Source: Epiperipatus broadwayi
Taxonomy: Eukaryota; Onychophora; Udeonychophora; Euonychophora; Peripatidae
NCBI GenBank assembly: GCA_028023455.1
Contig: JAQFVV010012394.1
Span: forward strand, 27,105,053-27,169,052
Direction: 5' to 3'
DNA length: 64,000 nucleotides
The notes beneath the pieces were generated by a model. It worked only from the letters and a program-made list of their open reading frames with translations. It was not told the DNA's origin and searched no databases. The position numbers and the translations under genes were made by a program. The first letter of the stretch is position 1. Every line of letters starts with the position of its first letter. Below, in pieces: positions 23,331-34,554 of this stretch.

Positions 23331-24234
23331 ATAACTTGGATGCACGAGCTTAGTGCCCATCCATTTAAAATACACAAGAATCAACCGATAATGCTGGGAC
23401 ATTAAAACATGCTGATCATCATCAATACTCAGGCCACTTGTCCTGGCCAACTTTAAACTTAACTTTTAATAAGACTAAAATAAAAGATAGTGCTTGGGTT
23501 TTAAAGAGTATTCTCTTTTGCACCAACCACGATGGTGATTGATTGTCTTTGGATGCCCCAAAGCACTAAATACATCCCCATTTATATATTCATCCCGTGC
23601 ATGAATCTAGCTCAGAGAACATAAGCTCTATTACTGTATGTGATCAAGAGATGATGAAAACAATTTTAACAATTAAATAAGTTTATTATTAACAAATAAA
23701 TTTAAGGTCTTATAAAAATAAAATTACACACATATAAACTTTTTGATTTTGATTACAATACACAATTTCAAATAATCACATTGTGATTTACATAATTGCT
23801 ATTCAAAATTCAAATTGTTACATTGGTTTACATATATGATGCACATAGACGCACGATTTATAATATACAATTAATATTCACTAACAAAAAAAAGGATTAT
23901 AATTTTACATATATGAGTGTGCGTGTATATACTACTCACACTGACTTGTACCTATTTAAATTTGTTACAATAATATATTTTTCATAATTAATTCAATATT
24001 GAAAGTATATAGAATCATGTTGTTTAATCCTTTCATAAAGTTTAACTTTTTTTTTTTTGCTTTTTGATTTTAATTCAAACTAAATTATGTTTGCATTTAA
24101 GTCATATATTCTTCTTTTAATGTCATTTTTTTTAATAAGGATTTACCAAAACAATTTTTTTAAATATATATCAAATCGTCTTTCTTTTAGACATTTGACT
24201 CAAGCAAATTATTTACTTGTCTTGCTTTTAGTTG
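23331..24234. other. Slightly G+C-richer spacer, unclassified
   Basis: 23331-23640 is less A+T-rich than its neighbours (cagcttgggcaattatttaa, tgcacgagcttagtgcccat, gatgccccaaagcactaaat) and may be part of a mobile element. No open frame or terminal repeat was found. 23640-24234 is A+T-rich. Confidence 0.35.
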
Positions 24235-24600
24235 TTAATTTAGAATTTTAAAAGTCATTTTAGGGAATATTAAAATGAAATAACCCACTGTATATACACG
24301 CAACGTGTTTATCTGTGGTTCCCTGCGTATATTGATAAATAGCAGCATAAGTACACCAATTTCTTCAAGCTTTCTCTTGGTAATCTTGGTTTTTGGTCCA
24401 TCAGAAAAATCTAATCCAGGTTTGTTGTCATCATCAGGTAAAATGTAATCCATGTAAAATGTTGGTCTCCCCTTTCTGTCTAGGATTGTTCCATGCAAAC
24501 AGCGGTCTTGGTTTGATAGGTTTCAGACAAGCAACTGGCCTTTCCACGTTTAAGGCTATGAATTTCAGCACAAAGAAGTGGGTCATTTTCTCCATGTGAA
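24235..24600 (-). pseudogene. Decayed coding-like block of unknown identity
   Basis: On the minus strand an 87-codon frame begins MHGTILDRKGRPTFYMDY and continues ILPDDDNKPGLDFSDGPKT and KITKRKLEEIG. The composition (charged, Asp/Lys-rich, balanced third positions) looks like real protein rather than chance translation. Upstream, in another frame, NDPLLCAEIHSLKRGK continues the impression, with a frameshift needed near 24490. After about residue 45 the frame runs into less protein-like sequence. I do not recognise the family. It may be a transposon relic or a degenerate host exon; no splice sites or TIRs were identified. Confidence 0.4.
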
Positions 24601-25319
24601 TTCAAACTCCTGCTAAGGAAAACAGTCTACTATCTTGCCTTCAGCAAATTCTATGGTCAGCTAAAACCAACTGCTGCACTTCATCAAGTTGCAACAAAAT
24701 ATTGTAACCAACTTTTCAGCTGACTGTTCTTACAAAAATTATTATTCAGACGGCTCTCTTCAAAAATCATTATCCAGACTGCAGCTAATTTTGTTATCAG
24801 CCCTTTTATAGAATCATCTAAGGTGATAATAACACCTTGATTGAAAACAGTTTTTAATTTTTATCTCTGTAATCCCTTTGAAATCATTCATGTTTTAATT
24901 AATTAAAAAAATTTCAAAAACAAGTATTGTGTTTTTACATTTCACAATCAGAATAATAATAATAATAATACAATATATATATTTATTCAGACCTTTTAAA
25001 AGTTTAATTTATGAAACAATATTTTAAATCAGAGTTATTTATTTGTTTTTTTATTTCAATGAATGTAGAAAATATTTACTATAATTTTTGTCTGTGTTTA
25101 TTTCCAGTTTTCCTTTCAACTTTATATATATATATTTATTTATGTACACCCACTATATTAGTGTGTGCTATGTAATCCAACTGATTACAATGTATATATC
25201 AGTGACGAAGTGTGACTTTCTTAGGAACGGAAGCACACTACATAATCTCTTTTTATAAAGTTTTTATTTTACTTTCCACAATAATTTTTACGTAATAGCT
25301 AATATATACATATTACATA
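24601..25319. other. Non-coding sequence
   Basis: 24601-24840 is less A+T-rich and may continue the decayed block upstream on the minus strand. An (AAT)n tract lies near 24951-24970. No other feature was recognised. Confidence 0.4.
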
Positions 25320-25880
25320 CTTCTAGAAAAATCTGGAACTCTCTTATTGATATTTTTATTTTTTAAATGCTTTTAACAGTATTACGTTTTAATTATCAAT
25401 TACATTTTAGCATTGATTGAACTTCTTATAATTAATGAATAATGTGAATAATGCGGTCAAAGTCATTATTTGCCTTATATAAAAACAATTCAACGGTTGG
25501 TAAAAAAAAAGAAAATTAACAGAAATTCCATACAAAAAATAATGAGTTTGAATTGTTCAGTCTTTTTTAAGTTTGACAAAATAGTTTAGAGAAAAATATG
25601 AAACTTATCTGTTAATCAGTCTGTGGCTAATTTAAGTATAGATAATACATTATCAAGATATTTTTATCTCCCAAATCCTTTTAACATTTTTAAGTTTTAA
25701 CTAACATTATTTGAACTTCTTACAATCAACGAATAATGCGATGATCAATATTTGCCTTATATAAAAGCAATTCAACTATTGGTAAAAAAATTGAAAGTCA
25801 ACAGAAATTTCATAAAAAAACTAATGAATTTAAAAGGTTCATTCTTCTTTTTTTATGTTTAGCAAAATAGTAGAGAATTT
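25320..25880 (+). repeat. Two-copy tandem duplication, period about 292 bp
   Basis: The stretch beginning ttgaacttcttataattaat (about 25418) is repeated as ttgaacttcttacaatcaac (about 25710). It continues collinearly through tttgccttatataaaa, aattcaac, ttggtaaaaaaa, caacagaaatt-type blocks and tgacaaaatag / tagcaaaatag. The copies are diverged, so the duplication is old. It is non-coding. Confidence 0.65.
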
Positions 25881-26156
25881 TTTTTTTTTATGTTTGTATG
25901 TGCAACTTGTTGGATCGATTTTGTGAGGTTGAATATGTACATATTTTAGTGAATATTTAAAATTGAATTTTAGTTAAAGCTTTTGAACTTTTTAGTGAAT
26001 TTTTCTACAGAAGCACTCATTCAGTTCATTACATGAAGCCTTCATCCCTGTAATATATATATATAATGTATAAGTGTCCTTCCAGTGTAAAGTACAATAT
26101 AGTTTTACATTTTTATTTATTGTGCCAATACTAAAAACTTAAAATTAATAGAGATA

Positions 26157-26332
26157 AATTGTTTTTTCAACTAAAATTGGAATTTGTAGATTTAACTTGA
26201 AATAAAATCATGGGGGGGGGGGGAGATCCAGAAATTAATTAATTGACTTAATTAATTTCTGAAAACCCCCCCCCCCTGATTTTATTTCAAGTTAAATCTA
26301 AAAACTCACAATTGTGGTTGAAGAAACAATTA
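26157..26332. mobile_element. Fold-back element with opposed G and C runs
   Basis: The left arm holds gatttaacttgaaataaaat, then 12 G (26212-26223). The right arm holds 11 C (26266-26276), then attttatttcaagttaaatc. The centre aattaattaattgacttaat is itself palindromic. Outer ends attgtttttt and gaaacaatt also pair. Arms are about 85 bp with few mismatches. The same family, without long G runs, is at 14256-14426. No protein is encoded. Confidence 0.75.
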
Positions 26333-27699
26333 TTTTATTTCTTTTTAGTGTACAGTCAGTCAATAAAAGCATTTAATATGAAAAACATTTTAATCTCTAT
26401 TATTTTAAATCTTAATATTAAATAAGAATTTTCACTTTAAATATAGAAATAGTTTAAAATATTCAATTTTATAGATAAAATATATGCCAGGATTGTGATT
26501 TGATTGGAGAAATAATGAAAATTTCTTGGAATATTACATTTTTTTTTTTACTGAATTCTGAGTATAGACATAATTAATCAGATTGACGATTCAGTAACTA
26601 GTGCTTTAATTAAGATCTTGGAAAAACATCTAGTAGTTGCTGTCTTCTATCATATGATATCTGATTCTTATTAAGGATTTAGTTTGAACAGCAATTGATT
26701 ATCAATGCTTGCTTAGAGAATGTTGAGATGTTTGATTTATCTTTTAATATGAAACTTAGAATTCATTCGGAATTGGCTAAATGGTCTAGAGTGAGAGATT
26801 TAATAATGGGGTTTAGAATTTGTTAGTGTTTTTAATATTACACTAGGCAATTAAAAGCTGACTATTTGGCAAGAAGGGAAAGTATAGCACATGTTAAATG
26901 TCTATAACTGAGAAGAACTGTACATATTCAGTTTTTTTCATTGATGATCTCTGGTTGCAATGGCAATTGATAACCAATACCAGCATGAATTGTTGTTTTT
27001 TTGTTTCTTCTACATATATATATTAACGTTAAAAAAAAAAAAACTAAATTCCTTCCAGAATTGGATAAAAAGTCTATAATATTTTGTAATGGAGTTTAAA
27101 ATTAACTATTAGATAGCTGAATTAAAAGCCATTTATCTGGAAAAAAGAAAATTTGTAGTATGTAGATATTTTTGTCTTACACGAGTTCATTTCTTTTTAT
27201 TTACAAATATTGAAAGTATTGAGTTTTTAGAATATTGGATTTTGTAATGTAAAAATAGTCATTTGTAAACGAAAATTTTTTATTTCTAAATAAATTGTGC
27301 TTTTATGATTTAATCTCTAGTAACATCTATTTTTCTAGTTCAGAAACTACTGTGTAAACAATAAATAGAATCAGTGGATAAAAAGTTAAATTCTGATGAC
27401 TGATTTCTAAATAGTTGACTGTCTTCTATTGTAGGTGCAAAGTCTCTTCATTGTTCTCTATTGTGTGACTGTCAGTTATTCTAATCTTACCATTTTAACA
27501 TGCTGCCATTTAGGAATTATGTAGGTTTCAGTTCTGATATTATTGTCGACCATTATTTTACTTTAATAATATTACTTTTGGATAAATGGTCAAAGTACAT
27601 TGTCAGCTGGTGTGAGCACCAGATTTTTGCTGTTTTTTATTCATTGGTTGAGGTTGATCAGTTTGTTTGAATTTCTTAGAATCTATTGATTGACTTGTT
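26333..27699. other. A+T-rich non-coding sequence
   Basis: No convincing gene was seen. Part may belong to the decayed minus-strand block that is clearer at 27700-29060. Confidence 0.4.
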
Positions 27700-29060
27700 A
27701 CTTGTGTTGTCGTTTTTTTAGTCCAGAGATATTAATGTCAAGTGATATAAGCTGCAAAGGAAGTGTTTGGTTAATCGGTTAATGTGATTTTTGAAAATAC
27801 TGTGAAGGGTCAAATGCTCAAAAGCATTACTTTTCAAAGATATGACTAATTAAATTACAGAAGTTGGACGAAATAGCATGAACATCGTAATGTAATTTAG
27901 GGCTATGATTTGCATTAGCAATTATTTGGATTTTATGCCAAATGAAATTGCACATATTTGAATAGTAACTAGAAGAAGATTAAGCCATTTCTCATGGGAA
28001 AAGATGTATAATTCTCTTTAAGATGTTAGTGATATCTTAATCTTTTCAAGGGTAACCTTTGGGAAATTAGTTATATCAAAATCAGATAGTTGGGTAGGAT
28101 GTTTTTCAAACTCTTACTTGATTGTGGAGGCTGTATGATGTAATCATTCACTTGTAATATGACAATATTGTCTAGTAGTAGTGTTCCATATGACAAATTT
28201 GATCGCCAAAACATTCTAATAGTCTGCATTTGTGATGAATCCATGCAAAAGAATGATTGAATCAAGAACGATGATAAATTAACTGTTGTGTCATAGTATT
28301 AGGAAAGGTTGGCAGTATGTTAATAGGCTTCTTTTTGGAATCAGTAGACAAATAGATATTCAATTGGAAAAAGTATAAACAATAACTTGGCTGATCATAT
28401 GTGACACATCTTCAGTCATTCGTAGACTAATATGATACCATTAAACTTCTGAATTGTATAACATTTCATAAATTTGTGAATTTGAAAGAATAGCTTGGGC
28501 ATATGAAATTCACAGTAGATTGCTTTAATGGACATCAGAGTGTGCAGATATGTGACAACTTATGCAGTTATTTGTTTGGGTACTGTTTTGTCTTTTATGG
28601 CTGCAATCGTTCATAATATTCATAACTACCTCATTGAGTATTGATTCTCAATCATAGCTAGTTTATGCATGTTTTGTTCTTTTGATCTCTAGTTGTTTGC
28701 AATCTGGAAACATTAAACAGTTCACCTGTTTGGGTAATGATGCTTCAACTAATCTAAATCTACAATTTATCTTTAAATTAAGCAGATCCAACATTTTTTC
28801 TCTCAGATTTATTAAACTGATTTAAACCTTTTGTCCACTGTTTCTCACTATCTCGGCTGTGAAGTTGTCAACATGAACAGTGTCTTTCTTGCACTTGTAA
28901 CCTCTTGATGTAAAACTATATCTATATTTGAAGGCAGGTAGATGAAAATAAATGGAATAACCTATTTCCAGATCAATGTTGAATGGCTAGCTTGTCTGGT
29001 TCTTATACATTGATTGTGAAAATTTTTCACTATTGCTGGAATTTGACTTTTAGGTCATTG
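27700..29060 (-). pseudogene. Decayed coding-like region of unknown identity, minus strand
   Basis: At 28832-28987 the minus strand reads NIDLEIGYSIYFHLPAFKY, then RYSFTSRGYKCKKDT and VHVDNFTAEIVRNSGQKV, then a stop. With one frameshift it continues ISLINLREKMLDLLN, RFRLVEASLPKQVNC and FPDCKQLEIKRTKHA. Further down, scattered frames such as EFEKHPTQLSDFDITNFPK (about 28050-28120) look protein-like between stops. The composition is more balanced than its surroundings. It is probably the corpse of a transposon protein or retrogene. I do not recognise the family and found no catalytic motif, TIR or LTR. Confidence 0.35.
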
Positions 29061-29899
29061 ACATGTTTGGCAAACACACTAAGCATCATTGGAAATGTGT
29101 GTTATTTATATATAATTATTAAATAAAAAATGTTATAAATAGTAATTATTTTAGATCTATTTGAAATTTTGCAATAATTTAAAAAATATATATAATCAAC
29201 CATTATCAATCCACTGCAGGATGAGGATCTCTCCAAGTTCAATCCATCTTATCTGATTTCTGGCCTCTCTTCTCCATATCACTCCTACACACTTTTTATT
29301 TCATCCATCCATCTCACATGTGGTCTCTTTCTGGATCTTTTACAATCTTTTGGAATCCAGTTTAATATTTTAATTGTCCATCTATTATCATCTGTTCTAG
29401 CATTATGTCCAGCCCAACTCCACTTTAATCTTAATCCTATTAATGTTGTCAGTAACATGTATTTATTCTTTTACCCATGTATTGTGTTTTTGATCTCTTC
29501 TAGTTTCTCCTAACATGCATCTGCATATTTCTTTGAGTGATCTGAAGTCTATATTGCTTTTCTATTAAGTATCTAAGTCTTAGTTCCATAGGTAAGAACT
29601 GTTAAAACACATTTAGGAAAAACCATTCTTCTTAAACACATAGGCATATTCCTTTTAATATTATTTCTACCAAAAGCACCCCAAACAAGTTTAATTCTGT
29701 AAATAATTTCATCCATTATGTTTCCCATCTTTAGTAATAATCTGACCAAGGTATTTCTAGTTGTTAACTTTTTCTAACTTATTATCAATCTTTATTTTCA
29801 TCTTTTGAGAAAATCTATTGAACATTACTTTAGTCTTTACCTTTAGTCCTATTTTTTTACTTTCATCTGATAACGTGCAACATTTCCTGAAGTTCTGAA

Positions 29900-31100
29900 G
29901 TATTATATTCAAAAACAACTACATCATCTACAAAATCTAAATGAGTTATATAATCTCCATTTACTTTTTCCCTTCAGCTTCCCATTTTAATCCACGAAAT
30001 ACTTCCTGCAACACTACTGTAAAAAGTTTTGGAAATAAGTCACCCTATCTTATATCCTTCTCAATGTTAACCTTCCTAGTATCATTATGTAATCTAATTG
30101 TTGTTGTTGCATTTTTATAAATAAATCCTAGATATAATAAAATATCTTTATCTAACAACAAAATGATATATGACAATAGCTGTAATATAGTCATATATCA
30201 TTTTGTTGTTAGATAAAGATATTTTATTATATCTAGGATTTATTTTTAATTTGCAAAAGCAACATAAAGAATTTATTCCTTGTATTTTAGATTTTTATAA
30301 ATATACTTCAGAATATGACAATATCCTGGGTCTATACCTTGATGATCCTATACTTTAATCACCCAAGAAATGCTTATAGAATCAAATGCCTTTTCATAAT
30401 CTACAAATCTAAAGCATAATGGCAACTCATTGGTCCTTTCTATAACTTCTTTCAGTACTTGGTTATGATATACTGTACTAAAACAACTTTTAAATCTAGC
30501 TTGTTATTTTGGTTAATTGAAATCCAAAGTTTTTTATAGATGAGTTATAATTATCTTGTACATTTGCTGTGTTATATATTAAAATTTTTATATAAAACTG
30601 ATAAAGGACTGATAGGTCTGTAATTTCTAATATCTTTTTTATCATCTTTTTAAAATATTAATATTGCATACTTCCAATCATCTGATATATCTTTATCATT
30701 TAGCCATTTTGTTTATAACTTTGCCAAAATTTTTTTCTATTTATTCGTCTGCTTTTAAAATATTGATTATTCCATCATTACCCGGAGCTTTTCTCTTCTT
30801 CGTAAATTTAATTGCACTTCTCACGTCTTCAGTTAAAATTCTAGGCAATTCAGAAGATATAATAGTTGTTGGAGGTACTTGTTCTTTATTATTATATAAT
30901 TTTTGATAGAACTCTTATACCCATTTCATGTTGTCTTTTTTTCTTATTGCAGATACTGAAATGTTATTTTAAACTCTTGAGACTTTTATTCTCTTCTATA
31001 ACTTCACTTGCTAGTTCACAATTATACTTTCTTATATCATTATCAACTCTTTTTTCGCACCATTTTACAAAATTCGACATATTCAATCCTTTTTAATGCA
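29900..31100 (-). pseudogene. RTE LINE reverse transcriptase domain, inactive
   Basis: On the minus strand FVDYEKAFDSI appears near 30400 (motif A, first catalytic Asp) and HLDFVDDVVF near 29935 (motif C, normally FADD). An NYRPISLLS-like start lies near 30600-30625, badly frameshifted. The hairpin insertion 30121-30290 lies between motif A and the GVRQGD-type motif B. The domain would have copied LINE RNA at the nicked target. Stops throughout make it non-functional. Confidence 0.75.
30121..30290. mobile_element. 170-bp palindromic insertion in the LINE
   Basis: Arms at 30121-30174 and 30190-30243 are perfect 54-bp inverted complements (ataaatcctagatataataa ... ttattatatctaggatttat) around a 15-base loop. 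A 47-base unpaired tail follows. The insert is flanked by a direct repeat atttttataaata starting at 30111 and at 30291. In the sister LINE at about 62512 that sequence occurs once (catttttataaatattcttc), which defines the insertion and its target duplication of about 10-13 bp. No coding capacity is present, and no second copy was noticed in the window. Confidence 0.8.
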
Positions 31101-31379
31101 TCATTTTTATATATCTTCATATTCCTTTATAAATTTTATTGGTCAATTGCTGTTTTTTTTTTTCTACCGGCTATGTTTTTAAGATATGTTAGTTATTTTC
31201 CTATTAATTTCATTCAAATCTGAATTGTGTTCAAAATATGGAATATTTGAAAACAATTTACAAGTTCTAATTTAAAAATTCATAAGTGAGTTTCTGAAGA
31301 TTACGAATATCAGCTGTTAACGTTGTTTTTCTTAATAATTTGTATCTCTGGTTTTGCATTAACATGTATCTTACGTCTC

Positions 31380-32075
31380 TAATCGATGATAACTTCCTGT
31401 GTTGAATTTATTAAGAATATTACAATCTTGAAATATGTATTTTCTGTTAATCAAAATATATTCCAATTCTGCTGTACCTTCATTTGGATGCTTCCAGATC
31501 CATTTCCTTTTAACATTTTTCTCAAAAAAATAATTCATAATATACAAGATTTTTCTTTTTCTGCCAACTCCATACGTCGATGTCCTCTTTCATTTCTATT
31601 ACTATAACCAAATTTATCTATAGCACTTTCATCTTTCAATTGTTTACTAATTCTGGCATTAAAGTCTCCCTCCCGTAACAATTTTAAAATGTTGTTTAGT
31701 TTCATCAACAGGTTTTGTATGACCATGTAAAAATCTTTACTACTTCATCACTATGAGAACTTAGTGGGGCATAAACATGAATTATCTGCATTTGGTATCT
31801 GCTATTAAGTTGAATCACTACTCTTGCCACTCTGTCCGATACACCATCAATCTCCACAATGTTGTTTTTCTACTTCTTATTTATAATGAATTCTACTCCA
31901 CTTCCAATATTTGTGTCTTTGTAGTAAAGTACGTGTCCATTTTTTAAAATCAATATTCTCTTCACCCTTTCTTCTAACTTCACAAAGTTCAATAGTGTTA
32001 CATTTAACAGTTCTTCTTCCAATTCTTGCAATCTTTCTTCACTTGAAAGTGATCTGCACTTGTAAGTTCCTTAAT
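31380..32075 (-). pseudogene. RTE LINE endonuclease domain, inactive
   Basis: The minus strand reads CRSLSSEERLQELEEELLN near 32060, then KNGHVLYYKDTNIGSGVEF and SDRVARVVIQLNSRYQMQ. It continues IIHVYAPLSSHSDEVV, GDFNARISKQ and GYSNRNERGHR, then KRKWIWKHPNEGTAELEYIL. These follow the order of exonuclease-endonuclease-phosphatase type LINE endonucleases, which nick target DNA to start reverse transcription. At the final conserved SDHRL motif (about 31383-31397) this copy reads SYHRL, so a catalytic Asp is lost. Frameshifts are also present. The other copies at 53020 and 63605 keep SDHRL. Confidence 0.8.
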
Positions 32076-32200
32076 AAAAGGTCATCACCAAATGGCAGCC
32101 TAGGTCCACAATCGGGATTCTTAGTACCCTCACCTTTGGCCACCAATTGCTGCCTTGGCTTGTTACTTTACAGCCTCCTGGAAATAAGGGCCATGATTTA

Positions 32201-33419
32201 TTTTTGTCTGTATTGTAAATATCTATTGGAAAAAAAAAACTTTTTCATTCACATACACACATTTATTCTGCCTTAACAGGCAAGTGAGAAGAAAGAACAT
32301 GGTGTTTCTTGATCTTAAACTCAGAGGTAAATATATATACAGTAATCAGAAATTGTACATTGTTTTATATCTGCAAATGTCTGTTGTTGTTGTTTTATAT
32401 CTGCAAATGTTTGTTGTATAATTAATTTGCCAGATGGTTTTTACTTGTATGTAAAGAAAGGCTTGTTTTATTATTATTATTACATTGTAATTAATAATTC
32501 AAAAATATGAAAAAAAAAATACAAATTGTATTCTGTCTTATATAGTTAGCTAATGCACAAAGATGAAGATAAAACTTGCAATCTGCATTTCTTGATTTAT
32601 GATGCTTTCTTCACTCATATAAAAGATAGTATGTTATAATCAATATTCATTTGACCAACTTTAGATTAATGCAATACTATTATTTTCTAGCTAGTAGTAA
32701 CTAAATATCACTTACTGACCTATATTAGTTGGCTGGCTGACCACTTATAAGGTGCATGCAATTTGGGTTTGAGTCAGATGCACTTTCATTATGCCATGAG
32801 ACCAGCATATCACAATTTAATCTTGGAAAGTAATTTATCATTCATTGTAAATTTTGTTACTTGATTGATTGATTTACAAAAATAAAAATATTTAATTGTA
32901 ACACCCCCCCCCCCCCCATTATTACCATATTATGAAAACAGTAAATTATTGCCACATGTTTGGAGAAGGTACTTTCATATATATAAAGTAAACTACTTAA
33001 TGTATGTGCTCTTAAGTTTTAGTATGTTGTAATTTTAAATGATAGTCACATCTTGTAAGTAAACTGATTAATCATTCCTTGCAACTTAGAAGAAACTAAT
33101 TGCTAATCGATTTGCTACAAATTTCCTTTACTCTTGAGTTCTGAATAATAATAAAATTACATGTCCCGTGAAGTCATTGAAACTTATTGAGTTTTTACTT
33201 GAATGATTTTTTTGCATTCTCCAAATATTTTAAGAGAAATGAATATGTATGTAGTGGTTGTTTTTATTTATATATAAAATATATTGTTGGTTTTCATGAA
33301 CTTGTGAAGCTGGTAGGAGAAAAATAAGTAATTCATTATATACAACACTAAGGACAAATTGTATACAAAAATTAATTATAATATTAATACAATTTTGAAA
33401 GTGACACAAAAAAGTAATA
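32201..33419. other. Non-coding sequence between LINE and repeats
   Basis: A duplicated ttgttttatatctgcaaatg occurs twice at 32361-32410. A 14-C run is at 32904-32917. Around 32735-32800 a weak B-box-like gggtttgagtcaga occurs without a convincing A-box. No gene was seen. Confidence 0.45.
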
Positions 33420-33690
33420 TATAAATGTGATAATATGTTGGACTATTTCAATTATCTATCACTAAATGTTGAATGTATAGAAAATTTTAAACTTTATTTA
33501 AACTTTCCAAATACGAACAACTTGTTGGTAATAACACACAAATAGACAATAGGGGTTAGTAATTATATTATTAATTTCAACTATATTGAATAAAATTTTA
33601 GATACATTTTTTATGAGAACTTGAACTAATTATTTTTGAACATAAAATTATAACACTGAATAAATTCTGATCTGTTTAAACTTTTTCATA
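33420..33690 (+). repeat. Dispersed repeat shared with 51665-51960
   Basis: Shared blocks include tatgttggactatttca, aactttattta, actttccaaat, aac-ttg-gttaataa-type sequence and cacacaa/cacacag. The match is patchy, so it is an old interspersed repeat of unknown class. Confidence 0.4.
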
Positions 33691-33704
33691 AATACAACAC
33701 AAAA

Positions 33705-33970
33705 TATTAAAACCAATAAAACATCATGACATCTGTTTTTACATTGCTATTCAGCCGCAGTTTTTTTTTTTATAGTACATAATAGATGCAGATGATAATG
33801 CCTAATAAATCTCTATCCAGTGCTGTGGTCATCCAATATCCCCTGTCTAGTTTCAAACTTATGGCTTTCATCAGTGAGGAGTTTTGGATCGTGGAGCAGT
33901 GCATTTAGATCTAATGTTTCCTAGAACTGTGGCAATGCTCTAAGATGTCTGCTAGAGATTCAGTTGATCA
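33705..33970 (+). repeat. Copy of the 12548 dispersed repeat family
   Basis: It starts with aaaccaataaaacatcatga (as at 12553). It continues with gatgcagatgataatgccta and tcatccaatatcccctgtct, then agtttcaaacttatggcttt and catcagtgaggagttttgga. The central part is the inverted complement of the copy at 34240-34350. It is non-coding. Confidence 0.6.
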
Positions 33971-34239
33971 ATTAAGTCATCCCAGGATTTTTTCATGACG
34001 AAAACAGAAAATAAAATGTAGATAACCGACTCGATCAATACTGATCATCTTATCAGAGCAGAATCATCTTTATATTGAATTAATAGTATTATAAAGAAAG
34101 GAGTTATTGTTTGCTTTATATAATTTCCAAATGTTAAAAATTTCTATTGCTTTTATCACATTTAATCACTTGTCTTCACATTGGTAAAGTCTCCAAGAGA
34201 TTTATGGGGGGGGATTTATGTAAATGCAATAGATCCATA

Positions 34240-34530
34240 AGGTCTAGGTTCACTGATCCAAGATCTGAAGTTCTTCACTGATGAAAGCCATAAGCTAGAA
34301 AAACTAGTTTGGGGATATCGGATAGGATCTTATTAAAGACTTCCATCTGACATCTAGAAAGTCTTAAAGATTTGGAGGGAGGGAGGAGGGGAAATGATGT
34401 AAGTGCAACAGATGTAAAGCTTCAGGTGCACTGCTCTAAGATCTGAAGTTCCTCATTGATGAGATCTTAAGTTCTTCACTAATGAAAGCCATAAATTAGA
34501 AACTAATCTGGGGATATTGGTGATGTGATG
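34240..34530 (-). repeat. Two inverted copies of the 12548 repeat family
   Basis: 34258-34325 and 34435-34520 both read agttcttcactgatgaaagc-like sequence. This is followed by cataagctagaaaaactagt (or cataaattagaaactaatct) and ggggatatcggat or ggggatattgg. They are in the opposite orientation to 33705-33970 and are nested or tandem fragments. A short G-rich stretch (gggagggaggaggggaaatg) separates them. Confidence 0.6.
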
Positions 34531-34554
34531 TACTGTGACCTCCTTAAACAGAGT

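Larger units (their letters stand above)
29180..32200 (-). mobile_element. Near-full-length RTE-clade LINE, decayed
   Basis: Read from 32200 down, this carries an apurinic-type endonuclease, a linker, reverse transcriptase and a C-terminal region. It ends in a 3' tail near 29180 whose terminal block (cctgcagtggattgataatg) is shared by the copies at 54508, 59375 and 61595. The architecture and length (about 3 kb plus a 170-bp insertion) fit RTE elements, which lack long 3' poly-A and end in short repeats. Many frameshifts and stops make it inactive. The palindromic insertion at 30121-30290 splits the reverse transcriptase region. The clade call rests on protein motifs, not on a phylogeny. Confidence 0.85.

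Noticed and set aside
30664-31607. Several plus-strand frames rich in Phe, Ile and Leu that look like membrane proteins.
   Set aside because: They are antisense of the LINE linker and endonuclease; the hydrophobic look comes from complementing A-rich codons.
31911-32276. A 121-codon plus-strand open frame.
   Set aside because: It is the antisense of the endonuclease and 5' region of the minus-strand RTE LINE; the minus strand carries the recognisable protein.
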